Shown: one piece after another, positions 1 to 9,387 of the stretch | How positions within the stretch are numbered: position 1 is the first letter of the stretch | Layout of the letters: the number at the start of each line of letters is the position of its first letter | DNA from: an uncultured Siphonobacter sp. | GTDB taxonomy: Bacteria; Bacteroidota; Bacteroidia; Cytophagales; Spirosomataceae | Direction: 5' to 3' | Assembly (NCBI GenBank): GCA_913775095.1 | Contig: CAJYIW010000023.1 | Span: 124,001-188,000 of the forward strand | DNA: 64,000 nucleotides | Made by a program: the position numbers and the translations under genes | The notes under the pieces: model-generated | What the model was told of the DNA's origin: nothing | The model's input: only the letters and a program-made list of their open reading frames with translations | Databases searched by the model: none

Positions 1-1022
1 AGATCGTGAATATCGGCCTTGGTCCGCTCGGACTGATCGGCGGTGATAATGACGCTGAGGCCCGCCGGTAACTGATTGGCTTTGTAATCCTCAATGATTT
101 TTTCGATGCCTTCCGAGGCGGAAATCAGGTTGGTACCGGCCCGTTTGATCACGTTCAGCGTAACCACGGATTTGTTGTTGAGACGGGCAAAATCCTGCCG
201 TTCTTCGTAGCTGTCTTCCACCTGAGCCACGTCGCCTAAGCGAACGGTAGCTCCTGTAGAGGTACGGATCTGAAGTTCCCGCATTTGGGCTACGTCGGTG
301 AATTCGCCCTTCACGCGGAGGGTTCTTCGTACGTTACTGACGTTCAGTTCGCCACCGGAAATATTGATGTTCTCCCCCTGAACGGCCTGCTGAATGTCGT
401 AGAAGGTCAGGCCCGAAGACTGCATCCGGGCCAGATCCACGTTGATCTGAATTTCCCGCTCCAGGGCTCCGACAATATCCACACGACTGATTTCCGGTAA
501 TCCTTCAAAGGCGTCCTGTAAATCTTCGGCGTAATCCTTGAGCTTTTGCAGGGGGAAATTACCCGCCAGGTTGACGTTCATAATCGGAAACTCGGAAAAT
601 TCCACGTTCTGGGCCGTCGGACCCGCATCGAGCTTGACGGGCAAATCCTGCTTGGATTTATCAATGGCATCCCGCACCCGTTGCAGGGCTACTTCGGAGT
701 TAACTTCCGGCAAGAACTCCACCAGAATGACCGACACGTCATTGAGGGCATTGGATTTCACCGACTTCACCCCGTTCAGCGATTTTAACTGCTTTTCGAT
801 GGGTTTATTAATCAGGTTTTCGATGTCCGCCGGAGCCGTGCCGAAGTAAACGGTGTTGATGTAAACCTGGGGCACTTTAATGTCCGGGAACTGTTCCTTG
901 GGCAGGTTGCTGTACACCAGCCATCCCGTCAGGGTGATGATCACCGTGAAGATGTAAACGGTGGTTCGGTTTTCCACGCACCAGTTGGTAAAACCGAGGG
1001 TTTTATATTCCTCAAATTTCAT
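1..1022 (-). CDS. RND efflux pump inner-membrane subunit (AcrB/MexB/CusA type), N-terminal part
   Basis: The frame opens with ATG at 1022 (MKFEEYKTLG) and stays open for 340 codons to the window edge, so the 3' two thirds are missing. A first membrane helix lies at about residues 20-42 (TTVYIFTVIITLTGWLVY). After it comes the periplasmic porter region with family hallmarks: LPKEQFPDI, a PADIENLINKPIE block, and VRDAIDKSKQDLP. RND pumps of this family export drugs, metals or solvents using the proton gradient, as trimers joined to an adaptor and TolC. The gene starts 24 nt after the adaptor stop and is the third gene of that operon. The substrate cannot be told from this fragment. Confidence 0.93.
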   Translation of the reverse strand, partial: MKFEEYKTLGFTNWCVENRTTVYIFTVIITLTGWLVYSNLPKEQFPDIKVPQVYINTVYFGTAPADIENLINKPIEKQLKSLNGVKSVKSNALNDVSVILVEFLPEVNSEVALQRVRDAIDKSKQDLPVKLDAGPTAQNVEFSEFPIMNVNLAGNFPLQKLKDYAEDLQDAFEGLPEISRVDIVGALEREIQINVDLARMQSSGLTFYDIQQAVQGENINISGGELNVSNVRRTLRVKGEFTDVAQMRELQIRTSTGATVRLGDVAQVEDSYEERQDFARLNNKSVVTLNVIKRAGTNLISASEGIEKIIEDYKANQLPAGLSVIITADQSERTKADIHD

Positions 1023-1046
1023 TTCGAATCCAGGTTAAAGAGCCAA

Positions 1047-2177
1047 TTAGTAACTAATAGGCTGTCCATCGGTCAACTCCTGATACCCAACGGTAATCAG
1101 TTCATCACCCGCCGACAGACCTTCCGTGATTTCAATTTTGCCGTTATAGCTCAGCCCCGTTTTGACGGGTCGGGCCTTGGCGATTTTCTTGCCACCTTCC
1201 TCAACGGCCACGTAAACGACCTGCCCGTTTTCAGTATTCTGAATCAGATTTTGCTCGATGACCAGAGCCTGCGGCTTGGTAACGTCGTTGATAAGCATCT
1301 GAGCCAGCATATTAGGTTTGAAATCTTTACCCGAAGGCAGCGTGGCTTCAATGGCAAAGGTTCTCGAAAGCGGGTCAACGGTATTGGAAACGAAGGTGAT
1401 CTTCGCCTTGATTTCCTTGTTAACATCGGGAAGTTTGATCGTTACGGCATCGCCGCGGCGGATGTTGGCTACGTAGGTATCGGCTACTTTACCGACTACT
1501 TTCAGACTACTCAGGTTGACAATTCGCATCAAAGGCACGCCGGGTGTCGCCATCATGCCGACTTTGCCGTCTACCTGATCCACCGTTCCGGCAATGGGAG
1601 CCGAGACGCGGGACTGGTTGAGCTGAGCCTGAAGCGTAGCAATGCGTTTCTCAAGGGCTTCTTTGTTATTTTTCGCCTGTAAATACTGGATTTCCGTGCC
1701 GATCTGCTGGTCCCATAGTCGCTTTTGTTTGTCATAAAGCGTTTGAGCCAGGGAAAGCTGGTTTTTGGTTTCTTCAATGGATTCCCGCAGGATGGTATCA
1801 TCAATGCGGGCCAGCGTTGTTCCTACGCTGACGGCATCGCCTTCCTTGACATTAATGGCCTTGATGACTCCGGAGGCCTGAGGACTGACCTGCACGTTGT
1901 TTTTGGCATCTACGCTGCCCTGCACTTCAATCATGTGTTCAAACGTGCTGGGTTGCAGCGGCTGAACCGATACGGCTTTGATTTTCGCTTCCTCGGCTTT
2001 TTTAGGATCCAGCTTGGCAATTTCGCTTTCCAGCGTTTTGATCTTACTGTTGAGATCCGCCTGTTGCGTTTTTAACTCGGCTAATTCTTCCTTTTTGCCT
2101 TCCAGGCCTTCTTTTTTGGGTGAGCAGGCTACCAAAAGGGCCGTAAGAATGTATAGGTACGTGACTTTCATAATCAA
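1047..2177 (-). CDS. RND efflux periplasmic adaptor (HlyD/AcrA family) lipoprotein
   Basis: A 376-aa membrane-fusion protein. It has a lipoprotein signal with lipobox LVAC (Cys18), a short extra coiled coil at about 22-65 rich in K, E and L, then a barrel-sandwich half motif (VQVSPQASGVIKAINVKEGD), a coiled-coil hairpin at about 130-190, the returning half (SAPIAGTVDQV), a beta-barrel domain and a membrane-proximal domain. Adaptors bridge the inner-membrane pump and TolC. The start could be Met1 or Met3. The gene lies between TolC (29-nt gap) and the pump (24-nt gap), which fits one operon transcribed toward the left edge. Confidence 0.95.
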   Translation of the reverse strand: MIMKVTYLYILTALLVACSPKKEGLEGKKEELAELKTQQADLNSKIKTLESEIAKLDPKKAEEAKIKAVSVQPLQPSTFEHMIEVQGSVDAKNNVQVSPQASGVIKAINVKEGDAVSVGTTLARIDDTILRESIEETKNQLSLAQTLYDKQKRLWDQQIGTEIQYLQAKNNKEALEKRIATLQAQLNQSRVSAPIAGTVDQVDGKVGMMATPGVPLMRIVNLSSLKVVGKVADTYVANIRRGDAVTIKLPDVNKEIKAKITFVSNTVDPLSRTFAIEATLPSGKDFKPNMLAQMLINDVTKPQALVIEQNLIQNTENGQVVYVAVEEGGKKIAKARPVKTGLSYNGKIEITEGLSAGDELITVGYQELTDGQPISY

Positions 2178-2206
2178 TAGTTTCTTGGGATGACAGGAGA
2201 TAAGGG

Positions 2207-3577
2207 TTATTCGGCGTAGAGTTTTCCGGCGGCTTTATCCAGATCCACTTTCGCGACGATGGCATTGTAAAGGGCCGTGTAATAATTGGTCTGAGCTTCG
2301 CGGAAACTGGCTTCGGCATTGATGACTTCGATGTTGGAGCCTACGCCTTCGCGGTATTTGATCTGCGTTACCCGCAGCACTTCCTGAGCCAGATCCAGGT
2401 TTTTCTGCTGCTCCTGAAGCGTAAACCAGTAGTTGCGAAGCTGAATTTCGGACTGGCTGAGTTGCAGGTCGATACTCTGCTTTAAAAGCTCCATGTTATT
2501 CTCCACTTTCAGCAGATTACTGCGGGATTGCGAGAGTTTATACCGACGCGTAAATCCATCAAAAATGGGTACGTTTATGGCAAAGCCAATCGAGCCAGCA
2601 TCCAGCCAGGGACGGGTAATGAAACGGGCAATGCTCTGTCTGCCGTTGAAGTACCCGTAATTGCCCTGTAAAGAAAGCGTAGGCCAGAGGCTTTTCTGAA
2701 CGTTTTTGACGTCAATGGCCTGCAAAGCCCGCTGGGTTTCCAGCGTAGCGTATTCGATGCGGTCTCCGTACTGGAAAGGTCGCTTCACGGCCTGAATCAT
2801 TTCTTCGGAAAAAGGAAGTTTGGCTAGTTTTTCGCTCAGTTGCAGGGGTTGATCCAGGGGATAACCCATCTGATACTTCAGCAGAATATAGGCCAGATCC
2901 TGAAGCCGCTGCACATTTTGCTGTTCCGTCACCAGGTTGTTTCGCTGCACTTCAATGCGTTGTACATCGATTTTCTCGACGAGCCCTTCCAGATTCGAAG
3001 CCTTCGTATCCCGAAGCAGAGTATCGAGCCGGTGCACGTTTACGTCCAGCAGGTTCAGCCGCTCTTCGTTAACCAGCACGGCGTAATAAGCCTTCGTGAT
3101 GTTTTCTGCGACGGTAATCTTACTAGCCGTAATGTTTTTGTTAGCCAGGTCCGTATAGACTTTAGCCGCTTTGAGCCCCAGCAAATACGAGTTACTGAAC
3201 AAAAGCCAGTTCAGGTTCGCTACGGCACTGGAATTGTAGCGCACCCCGCCAAAGGCCAGAGCCAGCTCTTCATCACCCGGCGGAGCGGGTTCTCCGGGAA
3301 TGAAGCTCATGCCCGGAGGCATGAAAAAAGGCTGGGGTTTAATGGTATGCGAAAGGCCCAGTGCTACATTCGCCTGAGGGAGGCCCATGGCCTTGGTTTC
3401 GCCAATGCGGGCTTTGGCAATTTCGAGATCCAGCTGGGCACTGGTTACATTACGGTTGTTTTTAAGGCCGTATTGCAGGGCTTGCTGGAGCGAAAAGCTG
3501 GACTGGGCATAACTGCCGTAACTCCCCCAAAGGATACACAGCAGGAAGCCCCATCGGTAGAGATAGAGTTTTTTCAT
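2207..3577 (-). CDS. TolC-family outer-membrane efflux protein
   Basis: A 456-aa outer-membrane factor with a signal peptide (MKKLYLYRWGFLLCILWG, cleavage near SYAQ) and two repeats of long amphipathic helices, as in OEP-family proteins (for example SLQQALQYGLKNN near the N terminus and YREGVGSNIEVINAEASF near the C terminus). It forms the trimeric outer-membrane exit duct of the efflux system. The frame extends 12 codons further upstream, but ATG at 3577 directly precedes the signal peptide and is preferred. First gene of the TolC-adaptor-pump operon. Confidence 0.94.
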   Translation of the reverse strand: MKKLYLYRWGFLLCILWGSYGSYAQSSFSLQQALQYGLKNNRNVTSAQLDLEIAKARIGETKAMGLPQANVALGLSHTIKPQPFFMPPGMSFIPGEPAPPGDEELALAFGGVRYNSSAVANLNWLLFSNSYLLGLKAAKVYTDLANKNITASKITVAENITKAYYAVLVNEERLNLLDVNVHRLDTLLRDTKASNLEGLVEKIDVQRIEVQRNNLVTEQQNVQRLQDLAYILLKYQMGYPLDQPLQLSEKLAKLPFSEEMIQAVKRPFQYGDRIEYATLETQRALQAIDVKNVQKSLWPTLSLQGNYGYFNGRQSIARFITRPWLDAGSIGFAINVPIFDGFTRRYKLSQSRSNLLKVENNMELLKQSIDLQLSQSEIQLRNYWFTLQEQQKNLDLAQEVLRVTQIKYREGVGSNIEVINAEASFREAQTNYYTALYNAIVAKVDLDKAAGKLYAE

Positions 3578-4253
3578 TGGGAATGGTGGTCTTGCATACT
3601 TTAGAAGAATCACTAAAGTGTTGCCTCATAAAAGGTGAACGATGGTAAAGGAATACGGCTTTTCGCCTGAGAAGCGATCTGGCCACGGGGTACGTTGGCT
3701 TACCTGAGGAGTAGACGTAATAGGTGTGTAGAACTCCTGGTAATAGTCAACAAGCAACGGTTTAGTGAGACAAGTAATCAACCTTAAGGTCTTATCAGGC
3801 CGGGGGGCCAGTCTAAGGGATGGCAGGTAGTCAAGCAGGGATGATACAAACATCTCCCGGAAAAATTTCGCACACTACCGCTTTGGGTGGAACGGGGATT
3901 TTTCGGGATGGACTCCGAAGAATAGTACGGTCTGAAAGGCCTAGGTTCGCAGGTGAACAAGAGCACAACAGAAGATCGACGTATACATAGAGTTGAGGCG
4001 TTAGAATAGTTGGCTGAATCGGTTCGAAAGTTCGTGATTATTCTTAAAAATCAATGGGTTAGGCTGGATTATTTATTTAAAATGTAGCTTTATTAAGCGA
4101 CCTGAATATCCTTACCCGAAAGTAAACAGCTCTAGGATAAGTTTGAGTGTTAAATTTACTCAGAATGGCTTACGGACTCAAAGGTAAAAGCCCGGACTGA
4201 CAGCCCTATGTCAGCAGTGATTATGAATGTATGAATTATAATAAGACAGGAAC
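3578..4253. other. Intergenic region, no gene recognised
   Basis: This is 676 nt between the divergent efflux operon and the reductase gene. Short open frames exist on both strands but their translations look random and carry no motif. The stretch from about 4020 to 4250 is AT-rich and should hold promoters for both sides. I found no clear TAnnTTTG box and no strong hairpin. Confidence 0.6.
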
Positions 4254-5297
4254 ATGGCGGATTGGATTCAACTGCGGGTAAAAGCGATTGTGGAGGAAAC
4301 CCCGGAAAGTAAAACCTACGTTCTTGAACGAACGGATCACCAGCCCTTACCTTACGAAGCCGGTCAGTTTTTAACGCTGGTACTGAAGTATGAGGGGCAT
4401 GAAGTCAGACGTTCGTATTCACTAAGTTCTACCCCCGGAGTAGACCCGGACCCTAAGCTGACCATCAAGCGGGTCGTTAATGGAGAAATCTCCCGCTGGC
4501 TCCTGCGAACCCTGGAAGTCGGGTCGATTCTGGAGAGTTTGCCTGCTTCGGGCCGCTTTACGCTTGGGGCAGCGGTATCCGAAAGATCCGATGTTTTTCT
4601 GCTGGCCGCCGGCAGTGGAATTACCCCCGTTTTTTCCCTGTTGAAAGCCGTATTAACCCGACATCCGGATCGCCGGGTTATACTGATTTATAGCAATCCC
4701 AATCGGCCAGCAACCATTTTCCAGACGGAACTTGAGCACTGGCAGCGGCAATACCCGGACCGTTTGATGATTGAATACCTCTGGAGTAACCCCGGGGGAG
4801 ACACCGTAGGCCGCAGGCTCAATAACACCTTACTGGAAAAGCTCGTCAATCAGTATCATCAGGCCCGTTGGGGAGCTCCTGAATTCTACGTCTGTGGTCC
4901 TGAAGATTACATGCGGCTGATTCGCATCGTTCTCATCTTTATGGGTTTTGAAGGAGACTCGATCAAAAAAGAAAATTTCGTTATTCCGGTTTCTGCTCCT
5001 CCCGCTCCCGAAGGCTTTGGCGTGGCCTCCCGGGTAACCCTTCAGTACCGCGATCAAAGGCATGAATTAGCCGTAGAAGCTGGAATGTATATTCTTACAG
5101 CAGCTCTGAAGGCAGGTCTACCCTTGCCTTACAGTTGCCGGGGTGGCCGTTGCAGCACCTGCGTGGCTCGCTGCGAAAGCGGACGTGTAAAAATGACAAT
5201 TAATGACGTGTTAACCGAACGTGAACTCGCTGAGGGTGAGATTCTAACCTGCACGGCACTGGCCGAAACCAGTGAAATTGTGATTAGGGTAGATTAA
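4254..5297 (+). CDS. FAD/NAD(P)-dependent oxidoreductase with C-terminal 2Fe-2S ferredoxin domain (PaaE/HCP-reductase-like)
   Basis: A 347-aa soluble protein in the order FAD domain, NAD domain, plant-type ferredoxin. The FAD signature RSYSLS is at residues 53-58, and the nucleotide-binding loop GSGITP is at 120-125. A CGPEDYM motif near 225 completes the NAD domain. The C-terminal cluster ligands are Cys295, Cys300, Cys303 and Cys333 (C-x4-C-x2-C-x29-C). Such proteins move electrons from NAD(P)H through FAD and the iron-sulfur cluster to an oxygenase, desaturase or hybrid-cluster protein. No oxygenase partner is adjacent. An acyl-lipid desaturase 34 kb away is only a speculative partner. Not part of an obvious operon. 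Confidence 0.92.
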   Translation: MADWIQLRVKAIVEETPESKTYVLERTDHQPLPYEAGQFLTLVLKYEGHEVRRSYSLSSTPGVDPDPKLTIKRVVNGEISRWLLRTLEVGSILESLPASGRFTLGAAVSERSDVFLLAAGSGITPVFSLLKAVLTRHPDRRVILIYSNPNRPATIFQTELEHWQRQYPDRLMIEYLWSNPGGDTVGRRLNNTLLEKLVNQYHQARWGAPEFYVCGPEDYMRLIRIVLIFMGFEGDSIKKENFVIPVSAPPAPEGFGVASRVTLQYRDQRHELAVEAGMYILTAALKAGLPLPYSCRGGRCSTCVARCESGRVKMTINDVLTERELAEGEILTCTALAETSEIVIRVD

Positions 5298-5385
5298 ATT
5301 TAATTTTTTGGCCTGTGCATGAGTTGAAATACAGCTTTAGCTACTTTGATTTGTAGTTGTTTAAGTCTCACATTTCAACGTTAAC

Positions 5386-7239
5386 ATGAAAAAACCTCTT
5401 CTTGGGCTATGGGCTGCCGGATGGCTTGTGGCTGGATTGAGCAGCGTAGCCTCGGCTCAGTTCGGTACCCCTGCTCAACCTGTTACCCTAACCGACATGA
5501 GTGCGTTTCGTTCCACCAATGCTGGCAATTGGAAAATTGTCGGGGACGCAGCCGCAGATCTTCAGCAGAAAGAAGTATTAACCACCAAAACCGGATCGGG
5601 CGTATTGGTAAATCAGCCCAACGATAAAAACCGGGCGAACTTACTGACGGCCTTCGAACACGGAGATGCCGACTTTGAATTCGATTTCATGATGGCCTCT
5701 CATTCCAATTCAGGTTTTTACCTGCAGGGCCGTTACGAAATTCAGTTGCTCGATAGCTGGGGCGTAGCCGTTCCTACGTACGGTGATGTAGGAGGAATTT
5801 ATAAACGTCGCGAATTACCCTCAGGTCGTTTGTACGAAGGTCACGCTCCCCGCGTCAATGCGGGTAAAGCTCCGGGCCTTTGGCAACACATGGAAATTTC
5901 CTTTCAGGCTCCCCGCTTCGATGCCAGTGGCAAGAAAGTAGAAAATGCCAGAGTATTGAAAATTGTTCTCAACGGCGTTACGGTTCAGGAAAACGTAGAA
6001 CTTTCCGGTCCAACGGGCGGCCCGATTTCCGAAGAAGAAGCGGCCAAAGGTCCGGTCATGATTCAGGGCGATCACGGTGCCGTAGCTTTTAAAAACTTCA
6101 AGTATCGCAACTTCAATGCTCAGCCTTTACAGCTGACGGGCAATAGTTATAAAGTGTACCAGCCCAGCAATGACGATACCTTCGCTAAAATTCCTGATTT
6201 CTCGAAGCTGAAGTCTACCAGCACGGGTAACAGCCCGGAATTAACCTGGGATGTAGCCAATCTGACGAATAATTTCGGCGTGGTTTCGGTGTCGAAAGTA
6301 AAAATTCCAACCGAAGGCGAGTACCAGTTCTTCTTATCTGCGGGGGGTACCGCTCGCTTGAAAGTCAATAACAAAGTCGTTATCTCAGAAGGTTTCGGAC
6401 AGCCCGGACAGTTCCGTACGGGTAAGGTGAAACTTTCGCCCGGTGAAGCGACGGTTGAGGTAGAATACGTGAAACGCGATGAGTGGGTACGTCCCGGTCT
6501 GGCCGTTGAAGTAGAAGGTCCTGGTCTGCGTCATGCGACCTTAACGGCTGCCTCTTCCCTGTTGACCAATCCTGCTACGGACCCTATTCTGATTGACGCC
6601 CGTGAAGCAACCATTACCCGGAGCTTCATGGATTTATACACCAAAGAAGGTCGCCGCGGTAAGCGTGTCGTTCATTCCGTTCAGGTCGGTTCTCCTCAGG
6701 GCCTGCACTACACGTTTGATCTGGATAACGGAGCTCTGGTACAGGCCTGGAAAGGTGATTTCCTGGATGCTACACCGATGTGGCACAACCGGGGTGACGG
6801 ATCTTCCCGTCCCCGGGGCGTATTGGTATCGTTCAACGACTTCCCTGATTTTGCTGTACTGGGTTCTTCTTCTGCCGCCTGGAGTGATACGCTTTCGGGG
6901 AAAGAGAATTACAAGCCTATGGGTTACGACGTGGATGAAGCAGGATACCCTACCTTCCTCTATGCGTACGGTTCGACGGAAGTAAGCGATGCCATTCGCC
7001 TGGCCGACGGAAATAAGGCCCTGAGCCGGGAAATTACGGTGAAAAATCCGGCCTCAAATATGTATCACCTCGTAGCTACGGGTGAAAACATCAGCGAAGT
7101 ACAGCCCGGTCTTTACGCGATCAACGACAAATCGTATTACGTACGTGTCAAAGGAGCTACGCTTCGTAAATCCGGTGATCGTCAGGAATTGATCATGCCC
7201 GTATCGGCTAATAAAATCAACTACGAAATCTTATTCTAA
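5386..7239 (+). CDS. Secreted DUF1080 (3-keto-disaccharide hydrolase family) protein with PA14-like domain
   Basis: A 617-aa secreted protein with a signal peptide (cleavage near SVASAQ). Residues about 30-240 match the DUF1080 concanavalin-like fold: DFEFDFMM, NSGFYLQGRYEIQLLDSWG, and the closing GDHGAVAFKNFKYR. Residues about 250-385 look like a PA14-type sandwich (GEYQFFLSAGGTARLKVNNK). The last ~220 residues (SVQVGSPQGLHYTFDLDNGA, TPMWHNRGDG) resemble a region I associate with multidomain secreted cytochrome proteins. Known DUF1080 members cleave 3-keto-glycosides. The next gene starts 56 nt downstream and encodes a propeller-cytochrome, so the two probably act together. Weak promoter-like TACTTTG at about 5361. 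Confidence 0.87.
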   Translation: MKKPLLGLWAAGWLVAGLSSVASAQFGTPAQPVTLTDMSAFRSTNAGNWKIVGDAAADLQQKEVLTTKTGSGVLVNQPNDKNRANLLTAFEHGDADFEFDFMMASHSNSGFYLQGRYEIQLLDSWGVAVPTYGDVGGIYKRRELPSGRLYEGHAPRVNAGKAPGLWQHMEISFQAPRFDASGKKVENARVLKIVLNGVTVQENVELSGPTGGPISEEEAAKGPVMIQGDHGAVAFKNFKYRNFNAQPLQLTGNSYKVYQPSNDDTFAKIPDFSKLKSTSTGNSPELTWDVANLTNNFGVVSVSKVKIPTEGEYQFFLSAGGTARLKVNNKVVISEGFGQPGQFRTGKVKLSPGEATVEVEYVKRDEWVRPGLAVEVEGPGLRHATLTAASSLLTNPATDPILIDAREATITRSFMDLYTKEGRRGKRVVHSVQVGSPQGLHYTFDLDNGALVQAWKGDFLDATPMWHNRGDGSSRPRGVLVSFNDFPDFAVLGSSSAAWSDTLSGKENYKPMGYDVDEAGYPTFLYAYGSTEVSDAIRLADGNKALSREITVKNPASNMYHLVATGENISEVQPGLYAINDKSYYVRVKGATLRKSGDRQELIMPVSANKINYEILF

Positions 7240-7295
7240 TAAGGCAGGTGAGGCTTTTCGAAGCAATGTATCACCTACCTCATAAAGCATTATCA

Positions 7296-9257
7296 ATGAA
7301 ACGTATTCTTCAAGCGACGCTTTTGAGTCTGGGAATGGCCACGGCTGCTCTGGCTCAGGACAGCTCCCCCGCTGAAAGCGATCTCTATAAAATTGTTAAA
7401 GTAAGTACGCCCGAGGGAATCGTACTTGAAATTGGCGGGGTAACCTCGCTGCCTAACGGTGATGTGGCTGTTTCAACCCGTCGGGGCGATGTATGGGTGA
7501 TTGAAAACCCCAGCAGTCCCCGGCCGCACTTCCGCAAATTTGCCAGCGGTCTGCACGAAATTCTGGGTCTGGTTTACAAAGATGGTTCTTTCTATTGTGC
7601 CCAGCGTGGCGAGTTAACCCGCCTGACGGATACCAATGGTGACGGCAAAGCCGATCAGTACCATACGGTATATGCCTGGCCTATCTCGGGTCACTACCAT
7701 GAATACAGCTTCGGTCCTAAAATTGCTCCCGATGGCAGCTTCTTTGTGAGTGCCAACGTAGCCTTTGGTAACGAAGAGTGGTGGAGAGGGGAAAGTAAGG
7801 TACCTTACCGTGGCTGGGTTATGAAGATTTCTCCCGACGGCAAAATGGAGCCCTGGGCTACCGGGATGCGTTCTCCGTGCGGACTGGGCATGATTGACGG
7901 TGAACTCTTCTACACCGACAACCAGGGTGACTGGATGGGTTCAGGAGGCGTTTGGCACGTGAAAAAAGGAGCGTTCGTGGGTCACCCCGCGGGTTTACGC
8001 TGGAGTAACCTGCCCGGATCTCCCGTGAAGCTTTCGCAGGAAGAATTTTATAAAACCTACGATGAGCGTCGTCGTCGGGATGCCAACGGCCGGGCCATCA
8101 AACCCGAGAACGATGCTTCCGAGAAGAATCCTCTGCTCTTGTTTGAAGCCAAAAAGAAATTCCCGGAAATTCAGTTACCCGTCGTTTGGTTACCTCACGG
8201 TGTGCTGGGTATTTCTAACTCAGAGATTATTACCGACGATACCAAAGGAGCCTTCGGTCCTTTCACAGGTCAAATGCTGGTAGGCGATCAGGGCCAGTCG
8301 AAGATCATGCGGGTGTTCATGGAGAAAGTAAACGGAGAATTCCAGGGAGCAGCCTTTGATTTCCGTTCCGGTTTCCAGTCCGGCGTGCTTCGCATGGCGT
8401 TTGGTAAAGACAACTCCCTGTTCGTGGGAGAAACCAACCGGGGCTGGGGATCTGCCGGAGAGGCCAACGAAGGTTTACAACGGTTGGTGTGGACGGGTAA
8501 AACACCCTTCGAAATGAAGGCGGTTCGGGCCATGCCAGACGGTTTTGAAGTAGAATTTACGCAACCCATTGACGCCGCCAGTGCGGAAGATTTAGCGAGC
8601 TATAAAGTAAAAAGCTTCATCTATAAGTACCACTCGACCTACGGAAGTCCCACGATTAACGAAGAGGAGAACCCCATCAAAGGCGTGAAAGTATCCGCTG
8701 ATGGACTCAAGGCCCGCATCATTGTGGATAACCTTCGTCAGTATTACGTGCACCAGTTAACGCTGGATGGAATTCGGGAGAAAAACAGTAAGTTTAGCCT
8801 GGTTCACCCTAACGCCTATTATACGCTGAATAACATTCCAACGGGTGAGAAGTTAGCTCTTTCGCAGACCAGCACGAAAAACTCGGCTGCTACTCCTGCC
8901 AAATCAGCAACGACGAAAACAACGCCCGCCAAGAATGCGAAAACGGACGTAACAAAAGCCGGTGCAAAAGCGAAAGTGCCTACGTACGAAGAAGTGAAGC
9001 CCCTGCTTTCCAAGCATACCTGTCTGGCCTGTCACAACGCGGACAAACGCCAGGTAGGACCCGCTTATAAGGAAGTAGCCAAGCGGAATTATTCCAATGA
9101 GAAAATCGTGGACCTGATTTACAATCCCAAGCCTCAGAACTGGCCCGGGTATGCTACCGAAATGCCACCCATGCCTCAGGTTCCCAAAGGGGATGCCCTG
9201 AAAATTGCGGCCTGGATTAATTCCCTCAAGAATGCTCCCGTGAGTGCTAATCCTTAA
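7296..9257 (+). CDS. Secreted beta-propeller dehydrogenase-like protein with C-terminal cytochrome c domain
   Basis: From ATG 7296 the protein has 653 aa with a clean signal peptide (MKRILQATLLSLGMATAALAQ). The frame opens 16 codons earlier, but those codons precede the signal peptide and are unlikely to be used. Residues about 25-430 form a sugar-dehydrogenase-type propeller (DGSFYCAQRGELTRL, DTNGDGKAD, TGMRSPCGLG). A beta-sandwich segment follows, then a Thr/Lys/Ala-rich linker at about 525-565. A class I cytochrome c module follows, with CLACH (Cys576, Cys579, His580) and MPPMP offering the Met ligand. It probably passes electrons from a sugar or alcohol oxidation to the periplasmic chain. 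Downstream partner of the DUF1080 gene. Confidence 0.88.
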   Translation: MKRILQATLLSLGMATAALAQDSSPAESDLYKIVKVSTPEGIVLEIGGVTSLPNGDVAVSTRRGDVWVIENPSSPRPHFRKFASGLHEILGLVYKDGSFYCAQRGELTRLTDTNGDGKADQYHTVYAWPISGHYHEYSFGPKIAPDGSFFVSANVAFGNEEWWRGESKVPYRGWVMKISPDGKMEPWATGMRSPCGLGMIDGELFYTDNQGDWMGSGGVWHVKKGAFVGHPAGLRWSNLPGSPVKLSQEEFYKTYDERRRRDANGRAIKPENDASEKNPLLLFEAKKKFPEIQLPVVWLPHGVLGISNSEIITDDTKGAFGPFTGQMLVGDQGQSKIMRVFMEKVNGEFQGAAFDFRSGFQSGVLRMAFGKDNSLFVGETNRGWGSAGEANEGLQRLVWTGKTPFEMKAVRAMPDGFEVEFTQPIDAASAEDLASYKVKSFIYKYHSTYGSPTINEEENPIKGVKVSADGLKARIIVDNLRQYYVHQLTLDGIREKNSKFSLVHPNAYYTLNNIPTGEKLALSQTSTKNSAATPAKSATTKTTPAKNAKTDVTKAGAKAKVPTYEEVKPLLSKHTCLACHNADKRQVGPAYKEVAKRNYSNEKIVDLIYNPKPQNWPGYATEMPPMPQVPKGDALKIAAWINSLKNAPVSANP

Positions 9258-9280
9258 TAAGAACAGGATATTCAGTGATA

Positions 9281-9314
9281 AAGGGTACGGCTCATCAGGG
9301 CCGTACCCTTTGTC
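9281..9314 (+). terminator. Hairpin terminator after the propeller-cytochrome gene
   Basis: An inverted repeat of AAGGGTACGG and CCGTACCCTT (9281-9290 and 9301-9310) around a 10-nt loop, 24 nt after the stop. The following tract is weak (TGTCGTTTTA). Confidence 0.7.
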
Positions 9315-9330
9315 GTTTTAAAGGGTAACT

Positions 9331-9367
9331 AAAAAAGCGTTACTTCCTGTGGAGGTAACGCTTTTTA
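9331..9367. terminator. Bidirectional hairpin terminator
   Basis: AAAAAAGCGTTAC pairs with GTAACGCTTTTTA around an 11-nt loop. The A and T tracts on the two sides let it stop transcripts from both the cytochrome gene and the convergent glycosyltransferase. Confidence 0.85.
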
Positions 9368-9387
9368 GTTCAATGCTTTAGAGAAGG

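Noticed and set aside
2840-3604. 254-codon open frame on the plus strand inside the TolC gene
   Set aside because: It is antisense to a well-supported TolC-family gene and shows no domain.
3626-3966. Short minus-strand frames upstream of TolC
   Set aside because: No motif, no conservation pattern and odd composition; the area fits a promoter region.
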